Positions 10,911 through 19,474 of a DNA stretch of 27,149 nucleotides are shown here, piece by piece. The notes below the pieces were generated by a model that saw only the letters and a program-made list of their open reading frames with translations, made no database searches and was not told where the DNA came from. The stretch spans positions 1 to 27,149 of the forward strand of contig NAVB01000022.1 in NCBI GenBank assembly GCA_002179805.1. Reading direction: 5' to 3'. The position numbers and the translations under genes are program-made. Numbering within the stretch: the stretch's first letter is position 1; every line of letters starts with the position of its first letter. Source of the stretch: Acanthamoeba lenticulata. Its lineage: Eukaryota > Discosea > Longamoebia > Acanthamoebidae.

Positions 10911-13102
10911 ATGCAGAAGCAGAAGATGGAGACTACCCGAGGCACCAACTTCTCTGAGGCGCTGCCCACCTATGGTATGGCGGCTGCCACCACCCTTCTG
11001 GGCTACAGAGGCTTCCGCTCGACCAAGTCCATCCCCAGCCTCGCGGCTGGCGTGGGCTTTGGCACCCTCTTTGGCGTGAGCGGCTACCTCCTCCAGGACC
11101 CCTCTACCAGCGGCTCAGGGCGCACCATCGCCCTTGGTACCACCTTCTCACATCCCTCTACACGCCTACAAAAATCGATCGCTTTCTTCTGTGGCAAGAT
11201 TGCTGACTTGCTGTGCTCTTTCTTCTACTATGTGCAGCTTCGTCGTTGACGATGGCGGGCGTGATGGGCAGCCGCTTCGCCCGGACGTGGAAGCTCTACC
11301 CCGCGGGCACCATGGCCGCCCTCGGTGTGGGCTCGTCGGCCTGGCACGGCTACACGACGGCCCGCAGCCTGGGCCACGTGCCCGAGCAGCTGCGCGAGAC
11401 CGCAGAGGAGATCAAGGACAAGGCCGTCGAGGTCAAGGACGAGGTCAAGGGCAAGGCGCGCGATCTCGAGTACAAGGGCGCCGCCAAGATGGAGAACATG
11501 AAGGACAAGGCCGTGGAGATGAAGGACAAGGCCCAGGACAAGATGCAGGACATGAAGCACAAGGGCGAGGAGGAGCTCGAGGAGCTCCGCGAGTCCGGCC
11601 GACGTGGCTACGAGCGTGCCCGCGACTACGCTGGTGACACCGCCGAGCGCGCCCGCCGCGGTGGCCAGGACCTCAAGCGCCAGGCCAGCGACAAGCTTGA
11701 CGACATGAAGGACAAGGCCCGCGACATGAAGGACAAGGGCGCCGCCAAGCTCGACGAGGCCAAGGAGTCGGCCAGCGACAAGCTCGACGACATGAAGGGC
11801 AAGGCGCGCGAGGCCAAGGACAAGGGCGCCGCCAAGATGGAGGAGATGAAGGACAAGGCCAGGGACACGGCCCAGGACATGAAGAAGAAGGGCGCCGACA
11901 AGGTCGACGAGATGAAGGGCAATGCCCGCGACATGAAGGACAAGGGCGCCGACAAGGCCGACGAGATGAAGGACAAGGCCCAGCGCGGCGGTCGCGAGCT
12001 CAAGCGCCAGGCCAGCGAGAAGATGGACGAGGCCAAGGACAAGGCCCAGGACATGAAGAAGAAGGGCGCCGAGAAGGTCGACGAGATGAAGGACAAGGCC
12101 CAGCGCGGCGGCCAGGAGCTCAAGCGCCAGGCTAGCGACAAGTTCGACGAGGCCAAGGACAAGGCCCGCGACATGAAGGACAAGGGCGCCGCCAAGATGG
12201 AGGAGATGAAGGACAAGGCCAGGGACACGGCCCAGGACATGAAGAAGAAGGGCGTCGACAAGGTCGACGAGATGAAGGGCAATGCCCGCGACATGAAGGA
12301 CAAGGGCGCCGAGAAGATGGACGAGATGAAGGACAAGGCCCAGCGCGGCGGTCGCGAGCTCAAGCGCCAGGCCAGCGAGAAGATGGACGAGGCCAAGGAC
12401 AAGGCCCGCGACATGAAGGACAAGGGCGCCGAGAAGATGGAGGAGATGAAGGACAAGGCCAGGGACACGGCCCAGGACATGAAGAAGAAGAGCGCCGAGA
12501 AGGTCGACGAGATGAAGGACAAGGCCCAGCGTGGCGGCCAGGAGCTCAAGCGCCAAGCCAGCGAGAAGATGGACGAGGCCAAGGACAAGGCCCGCGAGGT
12601 CAAGGACAAGAGCGCCGAGAAGATGGACGAGATGAAGGACAAGGCCCAGCGCGGCGGCCGCCAGCTCGCCCGCCAGGCCAGCGAGAAGATGGACGAGCTC
12701 AAGAAGAAGGGCGCCGAGAAGATTGAGGAGGCCGGGCTGGCCAGCGAGGAGGACATGAAGCGCGCCGGCGAGGTCTGGGAAGACGCCAAGGCCACGGCCC
12801 GCACGGCCACCCGCCGCGCGGCCGACAAGACGCGCGAGGTCTACGAGGAGGTCGTCGACGGCGCCCGCAGCCACGCCAAGGGCGCCGAGCCGACGGCGCG
12901 CGACTACGTCGAGTCCGTCAAGGACAAGAGCCAGGAGGGCCTCGAGACCGTCAAGGACCTGGCCGCCGTGGGCGTGGCCAAGACCCTCGACTTTGTGGAG
13001 GACATCAACGAGCGCGCCCGCGACAAGCGCAGCAGCCGAACCCCCTCGCACGCTGAGCCCAAGGAGGTCGACTTTGACGGCGACCACAGGAGGCGGCGGT
13101 AG
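10911..13102 (+). CDS. TMEM14-like membrane domain fused to long LEA-like charged repeat region
   Basis: Exons 10911-11136 and 11238-13102 give 696 residues. Residues 1-118 resemble TMEM14: a Gly/Ala-rich helix, SIPSLAAGVGFGTLFGVSGY followed by QDP, then ASSLTMAGVMGSRF and KLYPAGTMAALGV, with four short hydrophobic helices. TMEM14 proteins are normally only about 100-115 residues; human TMEM14C works in mitochondrial porphyrin transport. Here about 500 further residues follow, built of repeated units such as MKDKARDMKDKGAEKMDEM. They are rich in Lys, Asp, Glu, Ala and Met with few large hydrophobics, resembling group 3 LEA proteins or apolipoprotein-like amphipathic helices. The last 90 residues (from about 605) are less repetitive and end in GDHRRRR. 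Inference: a membrane-anchored helical rod that coats a membrane, or a desiccation/encystment protectant. The ATG fits the TMEM14 start. Confidence 0.8.
11820..12660 (+). repeat. In-frame tandem repeats, 240-360 nt higher-order period
   Basis: Bases 11821-12050 and 12181-12410 are almost identical over long stretches: 11821-11880 and 12181-12240 match completely, and 11881-11940 and 12241-12300 differ at one base. This is a 360-nt (120-residue) period. The same block starts again at 12421 with one small change (gccgccaag to gccgagaag), 240 nt further. Smaller units of about 33 nt (11 residues, KDKARDMKDKG type) are visible inside. The near identity at synonymous sites points to recent unequal exchange or gene conversion. 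Confidence 0.85.
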
Positions 13103-13341
13103 ATGATGCGCGCTCCAAGCAAGCGAGCAGTCCCTTTGTTTTACACTGAGAGTTTTTGAGTAAGAGAACACGAAGCAATCTTTGCTTTTTTTACAGAACA
13201 CTTGGTTTGTTTTATTTTTATTTATAAGACAAACTCCTCAGGAGTTGCGGCTGTGATCGAATCCCGTTCACGATTCCTTAATTGCACAGAGCATAGAATT
13301 GCCCGGCAGAGTTACACACAATATCACCAGAGTCCACCAAG
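13103..13341 (+). other. Intergenic region, 3' UTR of the TMEM14-LEA gene
   Basis: 239 bp without a gene. A T/A-rich block (about 13186-13230, tttgttttatttttatttataag) shortly after the stop codon is the likely 3'-end region of the upstream transcript. No repeat or RNA structure was recognised. Confidence 0.4.
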
Positions 13342-14169
13342 ATGGAGCAACCTTATGGATTAATGTTGGTCATAGAGGCTAGTCTTGCCCTGGTTTCACT
13401 GGCTTGCTTGGTCTTGGTGTTCACCCAGCCAAGAAACAAGCACCTACGGTATGAGCTGACCAACTCTTAAAAGTACAATGATCAGCTAAATTGTTACTCT
13501 TCTTGCAGGTTTGTAGCACTCCTGGGGTTGCTGCCCGTCATAGCTTTGACTATTCTCTACCCTGCTCTGTGGGGGTTTTACAAGCTTCCTGACTTCGTCA
13601 TCACGTCCCTCTACCTCAGTCGTATCCTGGCCTGGTCCACCAGCGCCCTGGCCCTGGCAATCATGATCTTTTCAGAGGCCAACAAGAGAGCCCACATATC
13701 ACCTTATTGGTACGTTCACCTGCACACCGCACCAAGCGCAACTAACTGGCTTTCAAGGTATGTGCTGCTGGCAGGTTCTTCATCACTGGTCTTTTTTCCT
13801 GCCCACTACGTCACACCGGGCTTTGTTCAGCTGGCGATTTATGCCGTCCTCGTGGTCTGCCTCAGCTTTGCTGGGCTTCGGCGCTGGTGGCACGGTGACC
13901 GCAGCAGCAGTGTAGCTTTATACCTCTCTGCCCTGACCTTCCTGCTCGCGGCTGCCGCGTATGTCGTGATGACCTTTACCCCCTGGGAACTCTCCTTCGT
14001 CGTTGGCATGGTCCTGTCTGCGTTTGGGCTGACACACTACCGACTCTACGAGATCATCCAGCTATTTGGTCTATTGCTCCTCCTCCTGCACTTTGTCCGT
14101 AAGGGCCATCCTGTACACATGCCCAACGAGGAAGGTCCTGTAGATGATTTACATCCAAAAACTCAGTAA
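13342..14169 (+). CDS. Unrecognised multi-pass membrane protein (about seven helices)
   Basis: Exons 13342-13448 and 13509-14169 give 255 residues; the 60-nt intron (gtatga...ttgcag) restores frame exactly. Hydrophobic helices are visible at about 8-27, 37-60, 65-86, 112-130, 134-152, 165-185 and 188-230 (the last possibly two). The N-terminus is short and probably extracytosolic; the C-terminal tail is hydrophilic (KGHPVHMPNEEGPVDDLH). An in-frame 48-nt stretch at 13710-13757 (gtacgt...ttcaag, with ctaac inside) may be a further intron; splicing it would remove the polar segment between helices 3 and 4 and leave 239 residues. The stop codon overlaps an AATAAA at 14169-14174. I do not recognise a family; a seven-helix topology alone does not show a receptor. 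It shares a strand with the TMEM14-like gene, with no evidence of co-function. Confidence 0.7.
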
Positions 14170-14328
14170 ATAAAACTGGAGGACCTGTTGCTCATTACGA
14201 CCAAGCAAGATGATCAGTAAGTTCAGCCCTGGCTCCCGCTTGCCACTCACAGCAACAAGTGACAAGATGGGGTCTCTATCATTGTCTTCCAGGTTGGTCG
14301 CGGCAGCACTGTCGGGAGCCGGAGCGAG

Positions 14329-15151
14329 ATGGAGACCAGCCTGTTGAGGCTGAACACAACGTGCGTGCCTGGGTGGAGAGCAGGTCAAAGAGGACGTGCA
14401 GATGTAGCGCGATGGCGAGGCCAGGTACTGTTGTGCTGGTCACGATTTGTTCATTTTGTTTCATGAAGGCCCCTCTCTTTGCTTTCCACCCGATGACCGA
14501 TTGCATTTCAACGCTGAACACAGACTTCATCAAGATCTACCACCTGCACAACGACCGCATCATGCTCCTCGTCTCCATTCCTCGAGACGCCGCCTTCGAG
14601 AAGCCCACGAGCATTGCCTTCAATGCCAAAGCGCTCGCCGTTGTTGACGCCACGGGCCCGCTTTGGCTCTACCAATTGACCACAAACAACCTCCTCGACG
14701 CAGAATAGGATAAGGACGACGACGGACGCGATGGTGGAAGCCAAGTGCGTGCTGTCCTGGTTCAAGGCCGGCTCGGCCGAATTGGCCAGCCCGCGCGTGA
14801 ACATGGACGAGCAGCGGCTCTACATCAGTGGCGACTTCAAGCAACCGCAAGAGGACTGCATCCTCCTCTTTGATGTGGACAAACTCCTCGCCTCGTCGTC
14901 GGGTGCGATAGTGGTCGCACGAGCAGCGCTTGTCGCGTGCATCGCCCGGTGGCCGCACAGCCACCAAGAGGTGGAGGACCAGCTGGCCAAGAAGGGCGGG
15001 CCCAGCAGCGACTGGTCTCAGGAACGCTGGCACCAGCGCGCCGTGTACATGCGGCTGGGCCATGCGAGCATCACCGTCGAGGGGCTCGACCGCTACCACC
15101 GCACGTCTCCTTTGATCCTCTTTCAAATCTTTTGTTCTTGACAGCCCGTAG
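14329..15151 (+). CDS. Hypothetical protein with beta-propeller-like segments, gene model incomplete
   Basis: Two coding-looking blocks lie here in different frames. Block 1: an ATG at 14329, exon to 14424, a 44-nt intron, then 14469 to about 14708. It contains VARWRGQ, then APLFAFHPMTDCIST and LAVVDATGPLWLYQL, which read like strands of a WD-type propeller. Block 2: from an ATG at 14731 to 15104, then a 40-nt intron with a strong pyrimidine tract and a two-codon final exon to TAG at 15149-15151. It contains RLYISGDFKQPQEDC and ILLFDVDKLL. Between them frame 0 ends at TAG 14706-14708 and I find no clean GT donor to join the blocks; a splice from gttgtt at about 14639 to cag at 14703 is possible but would remove convincing sequence. 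It may be one gene with an unrecognised intron or sequence error, or two small genes. No family is assigned. Confidence 0.4.
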
Positions 15152-15181
15152 AAAAAAAAAAAAAAAACAAGAAGAGAACAA
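15152..15181. terminator. 30-bp convergent gene junction with a 16-base A run
   Basis: The stop codon of the plus-strand gene ends at 15151 and that of LEO1 (minus) begins at 15184. Between them lies a run of 16 A (15152-15167) followed by caagaagagaac. The two 3' UTRs must overlap, and the A run would be transcribed as poly(A) from one strand and poly(U) from the other. No AATAAA is visible on either strand inside the junction. Confidence 0.5.
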
Positions 15182-17162
15182 CTAGTCAGAGTCGGAGCGA
15201 TGGCCGCCCGAGGACCTCCGGGTGGATGATGACGACGAAGAACGTCTTCGCTTCCGCCGGTCGTCGTCGGACCCGCTGCCATCGTCGCTGCCGCCTCCGC
15301 CGAGCTCCCAGTCGTCCTCCACGTTGACGTCGCTGTTCTCGCTCTCGTCATCGTTGATGAAGTCGTCCCGGGACGATGACGACGTCCTCCGGCTGCCCTT
15401 GGACGCTCCTCCTCCACTTCCACTTCCACCGCCGGTCGAGCGCCGCTTGGACGCGGGGTCGCGGCTCCGCTTGCGCACGGGCGAGGAGGCCTGGTGCTTG
15501 GCCTCGAGGATGCGCCTCTCGACGTCCTCGTCCTCGTCCGAGTACTGCTCGGCGTCGACGTCGCCGCCCTCGCCCTCCTCGAGCATCTGCGACGACAGGC
15601 CGTAACTCTGCCGCATCTCCTTCTTCCTCTGGTTCTGCTTGATCCGCTCTTGCTCCAACTGCTCCCGCCGATGCACACACGCGCGCGGCCCACCACACAT
15701 GCACATGGTCAGAGGGGCGTGGAGGGGAAGCAGGACAAGGGCGCGTACGGATTCCTTGCTGCGCTTCTCCTTCTCGGGGTCGATGGAGGAGATCTGGACG
15801 AGCTTGACCTTGCGCGCCTTCTGCTGGCTTTGCTTGACCAAGTGCATCGTCAGCTCTGTTCAGGCGCGCGTGAGTTTCACATGAAGAAGATGATGACATC
15901 ATGATGAGAAGGAGGAGGAGGAAGAGGCTCACTCTGATGGGACTTGGAGTGAAGGGTCGAGGGCGTGAAGAAGAGCTTGCTGTCGAGGCGGCCGTGAGCC
16001 TTGATGGAGCCTTTCTGCTTGGCGTAGACGTGGTAGTTCTCGCGCGTGATGTTCTGCATGTCGACGTCGAGCACTTCCTCATTGCCGCCGAGGAACAGCT
16101 GCACCGTCCCGTTGGACCACCGCACGAACCGCGCGTTGCTCTCGCGTCGCTGCTCAACCACAACAACGTCAACAACAATGTCAACAACGACACGAGAGTG
16201 GCCTCGAGCGCTGAGGCTGAGGCAGAGGCAGCGGGCTCGAGAGAGGGCCGTACCGGGTTGCCGTACTTGTCGGTGACCGTGCGCCACCGCATGATGGTCT
16301 CTGGCGGGAGGGGCTTCATCTTCTGGCCTGGGGAAAACGTTCAGCAAAAGAAGAAGAAGAAGAAGAAGAAGAGCCTCTTCTGGGCCGGTGGTGGGAAGGA
16401 TGGTGAAGAGGAGAAGAGGGAGGTACCCTCGGGGCCCTCAACCAGCTCGTCTTCCTCGACGGCCTCAAAGGTATCGCGGTCAAAGGGCCGTGGGTCGAGG
16501 CCCAGGATGTTGGGCAGCTTCACGTAGAACATCTGCATTGTGGTGAAGCAATTGCAATTAATTGTACACAAAGATACAGAGTTGTAAGCGTTGAGGATGG
16601 CAAGGCGCACCTTGGCACCGGGGGGCGGACGAGGAAGGCGTGTGTTTTCAATGTGCTGATCCTCCACGTTACGTGTGTCGGCCCTGGTTGAACATGGTTG
16701 AAATTACCGTGTTTGAAACAAATGAAACAAAAATGCGAACCTTGCAGGCGCAGAGCGACGACGGTACGGCTCTTCTGCATCTTCGTCTTGGAAGCGCTGC
16801 TGGGCGCTCTCCTCCTCTTCCTTCGCATCGGTTGCAGCTGGAAACACCTCATCCTCACCCTCATCTTCTTCATCTGAACCGAAGAGCTCCTTTAAGTTGG
16901 CCTGAGCGTCGCTCTCACTTGGTGCTTGGCCATTTCCCTCATCATCCGAGAGATCGTCTATGACAGGCCCAGTGTCTGCGTCATCCACATCAATATCTAG
17001 CTCCTTGTCGTCTTGATCACCAGCGGCAGGAGAGGTCGCGCCATTTGGCTCCTTTTTGTCGCTCTCAGCCGCAGCCTGCAGTTCCTCCAGAATGTCATCC
17101 TCGTCATCAGAGCCTCCAAAGAGGGCTTCATTCATCGCCGCTGCGTCTACCGGCTCTTCCAT
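15182..17162 (-). CDS. LEO1: LEO1, subunit of the PAF1 transcription elongation complex
   Basis: Seven exons: 17162-16768, 16683-16611, 16532-16427, 16327-16254, 16149-15933, 15855-15749 and 15661-15182; total 1,452 nt, 483 residues, all phases consistent. Residues 1-150 are acidic (DDEDDILEEL, FGSDEEDEGEDEVF). The LEO1 core (about 157-325) contains FYVKLPNILGLDPRPFD, MRWRTVTDKYGNP and RRESNARFVRWSNGT, close to the human YFVKLPNFLSVEPRPFD and ESNARIVKWSDG. A helical charged segment (QERIKQNQRKKEMRQ) follows, then an acidic, Ser/Arg-rich tail ending SDSD. Known role: LEO1 pairs with PAF1 on RNA polymerase II and supports elongation and histone modification; it acts in the nucleus. The first ATG in frame is 17162; the frame stays open upstream through a Lys-rich stretch without ATG. 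Exon 7 could start at 15658 instead of 15661 (one Gln more or less). Confidence 0.93.
16348..16373 (-). repeat. (CTT)n tract in LEO1 intron 3
   Basis: Plus-strand aagaag repeats give a CTT run on the sense (minus) strand 20-45 nt before the acceptor at 16328, so it can serve as a polypyrimidine tract. Similar sense-strand CTT runs lie in the BCS1-like intron (350-365), upstream of the methyltransferase start (22409-22427) and in a receptor-kinase intron (26043-26066). Confidence 0.7.
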
Positions 17163-17304
17163 TCTCTTCTCTGTGATCGTTGGCTGTTTTTTCTTTTGTT
17201 TCTTGAAAGACAAGAAAAACTCGGAAATACGATTTAAATTTTCATTTTAATTGTTTTCTTGTCATCGACAAGCACAAAGAGGAAGAAGTCAAGAGCACAA
17301 CGGT

Positions 17305-18282
17305 TTAGAAATGCTTGAGCTCGGTGGCCTGGCGCATCTCGCCCATGCCCTTGGTCTCGATGGCCGGCTGCGCCTTGTCCACCGTTTCGACGTGCTTGAG
17401 CTGAGCCCCCTCCTGCACTTCCTCCAGGAGCCGCGCCCTGTTGCCCTCGGGGTAGACCGCAGCGCGGTTGCGCTCCAGCCGCGGCGCAGAGCGGTCGCTG
17501 ATGCTGGCCTTAGGCACCGGCTTGAGCTTCTGCGCGCCGCTGTGGCGAATGGCCCATCGGAGGTCGGCTAGCGAGGCGGACCGGGCTTTGAAGTTGGTCG
17601 ACAGGTCCTTCTTGGTGAGGGGAATCGAGTTCATGAGACCCTTCTCGCGCACCTGGACAAAGAGCATGGGCTTCATGGTGCGTCGCTCGCGGATCTCCTG
17701 CAGCAGCGGCTGTTTGTTCCACTGCTTGAGCTTGAAGGGCGAGTCGAGGTAGAGGTCGGCCACGGCCGGCTCGAGAGGCGCCTCCACATGGCGAAGCTGC
17801 GTGGTGTAGGTGAAGTGGACCAGGTCGGCCATGACCGCCTCGCGCCGCTTGAGCGCCTCAAGGAACTGGGCGCTCTGCTTCTCGAAGATCTTGCGCTCCT
17901 CGAGCGTCTTCTGGAGCTTCACCTCGGCCTCGCCCTTTGACCTCTGCTCGGCGCCGGCCATCTTGAGGTCGTGATCGTTGAGGATGCGACCAAAGGCCTC
18001 CTTGAAGGCGCCGATGAACTGGTCCTTGTAGCCGACCACCAGCGAGGCCTCGCTGTCGATCTTGGCCTTGGCCTGGTCCAGGCGCTGGGCGTTGAACACC
18101 GAGTCAAAGCCCGCGCGGGCCTTGTCGATGGTGTCGAGCGGGTTGACGACCTTGTCGCGGATGCTGGCGCCGGCCTTGATGGACTGGTCGCGAACATCGC
18201 TGGCCACCTGGTTGGCCTGAGTCGAGACAGTCTCGGTGAAGTTGGCAAGCTTGTCCTTGGCTTGATGAGTGTAGGCTTCCAT
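17305..18282 (-). CDS. WH2/thymosin-repeat actin-binding protein with helical N-terminal domain
   Basis: An uninterrupted 325-residue frame starts at ATG 18282, the only gene in the window without an intron. Residues 1-165 are mostly helical and charged, with heptad-like segments (KGEAEVKLQKTLEERKIFEK), possibly a coiled-coil or BAR-like dimer. Residues 236-256 (SASLADLRWAIRHSGAQKLK) fit a WH2 motif, an amphipathic helix followed by an LKxV-type element. Residues 283-302 (ARLLEEVQEGAQLKHVETV) fit a second WH2/beta-thymosin motif, with downstream sequence resembling the thymosin tail. The segment PLLQEIRERRTMKPM (192-206) may be a weaker third copy. Known: such repeats bind monomeric actin; tandem copies can sequester, sever or nucleate filaments. 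The N-terminal domain is not assigned. The AT-rich gap of 142 bp to LEO1 carries its 3' end and LEO1's promoter. Confidence 0.75.
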   Translation of the reverse strand: MEAYTHQAKDKLANFTETVSTQANQVASDVRDQSIKAGASIRDKVVNPLDTIDKARAGFDSVFNAQRLDQAKAKIDSEASLVVGYKDQFIGAFKEAFGRILNDHDLKMAGAEQRSKGEAEVKLQKTLEERKIFEKQSAQFLEALKRREAVMADLVHFTYTTQLRHVEAPLEPAVADLYLDSPFKLKQWNKQPLLQEIRERRTMKPMLFVQVREKGLMNSIPLTKKDLSTNFKARSASLADLRWAIRHSGAQKLKPVPKASISDRSAPRLERNRAAVYPEGNRARLLEEVQEGAQLKHVETVDKAQPAIETKGMGEMRQATELKHF

Positions 18283-18598
18283 TTTTGTGTTGATGTAGAA
18301 AGAAGCTGAAGTAGCTGTTGTGTTGGGTTTGAAGTTGTGAGTGATGACCAACCTTCCTGCCCATTTTATGGTCAGCCTGGGCAGAGGGCTGCCTGTTCGT
18401 CCGCGGAAAGAGGTGCGGAATTTCAGGTAATCTCTTCGCCTTCATTTTTACCACAGAAGCAGCTCGAGGGAAACCACCAGAGGCAAGGTGTCATCTGGTG
18501 AACAGGCCCTTTCTCATGTGTCAAAGTATCCTCATTTACTGCTAATAGATGAGAAGGATCCAATCTTGAGATATTCGATGTGATGTGCCCGTGTGTGG
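18283..18598 (-). promoter_or_regulatory. Intergenic region between TspO and the WH2-protein gene
   Basis: 316 bp without a gene. It must contain the 3' end of TspO and the promoter of the WH2 gene, both on the minus strand. Nothing repeat-like or structured was recognised, and the open frames through it have no family likeness. Confidence 0.3.
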
Positions 18599-19256
18599 TT
18601 ACAGTGTTTCGTCCTCCTCGCCCAGGGTGGCGTTGTAGCCGCGATTCCGCCGGTTCTGACGCTTCTCCTTGATGTAGACACGGTTGAGGCGCCAAACACA
18701 GTAGGTCCAGTAGGCACCGCAACACTCCCACCCGAACAGGGGCAAGAGCATGGCGGCAGCGATGGGATCGACGCCAAACGACAAGGCCACTGCGGCACCC
18801 AGCACTACGCTGGCCAGAGTGCGCTCTGCAGCCGCCGGGCCGACCAGCTTGGCCCCGTTGAAGATGGGCGACCACAACACGTCAAGCGCAAGTCCGCTGC
18901 TGTAGGCCACCAACGCCGCAGCTGCAGCGGTGGGATGGCTGCCCTGCGTGCTGCGCCACAGCAAGAGCGATGCAGCGCCTGCCGCTCCATACACCAATGG
19001 CTTCACGCGGCAGAGCAGCCACCACAAAGGCGGTCGTGGCGGTTTCTGCTTGACCGTGCACATGATGAGTGAGGGTACCAGTGCGAAAGCAGTGCGTGGG
19101 CAAGAGCACCTGCAGGTTTCGCTTCCAGTTTTTTACGCTATGGCTGCGGAAAGTCTTGGCCATGAGCCTGCTAGCGGCCCAGGGGAAAACCACGCAAGCC
19201 CCAACCAACAAGCCCTCCAGCAGGGCCGGCCTTGTCGCCCACCCTTCCATCTTCAT
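18599..19256 (-). CDS. TSPO: TspO/MBR family membrane protein (translocator protein)
   Basis: Exons 19256-19110 and 19045-18599 give 197 residues; the 64-nt intron falls just before the loop Pro-Pro motif. Family marks: KNWKRNLQKPPRPPLWW at the first loop, then YGAAGAASLLLW (compare LYSAMGYGSYLVW in human TSPO), a long helix with LALDVLWSPIF (compare the usual LNLLWSPLFF), FGVDPIAAAMLLPLFGWECC, and the terminal TYCVWRLN. Five membrane helices can be placed. The basic, Gly/Asn-containing tail of about 20 residues is longer than in most TspO. Known: TspO binds porphyrins and sterols and sits in the outer mitochondrial membrane of animals. The start ATG could be 19256 or 19250; an open frame upstream lacks ATG. 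Given the intron, it is a resident eukaryotic gene rather than contamination. Confidence 0.85.
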
Positions 19257-19474
19257 GTTGTTTGCCGCCGCGTAGGCAAGATCTTGTTTTTTCAAAAGGA
19301 AAACGAGTCGAGAAAACAACAAAAGATTCTTCTGTTTTTATTTCTTTTCTTTATTGGTTGTTTTCTGTGTACAGTGTTGTTGGTGATGGATGAAGCAATG
19401 AGCTTGTACATGGAAGCAAGAAGCTATAAGACAAGGAGGAAGTGATGGGAGACCAGTCCGATAGGCCGGTCGTC

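Noticed and set aside
11400..12700. CRISPR-like or satellite array
   Set aside because: The repeats are contiguous, in frame and without unique spacers; they are protein repeats.
11626..12828. Second antisense open frame of 400 codons in the same repeat
   Set aside because: Same cause as above; the repeats keep several frames open and the product has no domain.
11228..13201. Antisense open frame of 657 codons opposite the LEA-like repeat
   Set aside because: It is Leu/Ala/Val/His-rich repeat translation (LVLHLL units) that exists only because the sense repeat lacks codons giving antisense stops. The sense strand joins in frame to the TMEM14 domain.
15222..15605. Plus-strand Ser-rich frame opposite the LEO1 C-terminus
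   Set aside because: Antisense of Asp/Ser/Arg codons; LEO1 exon 7 is supported by family likeness and phase.
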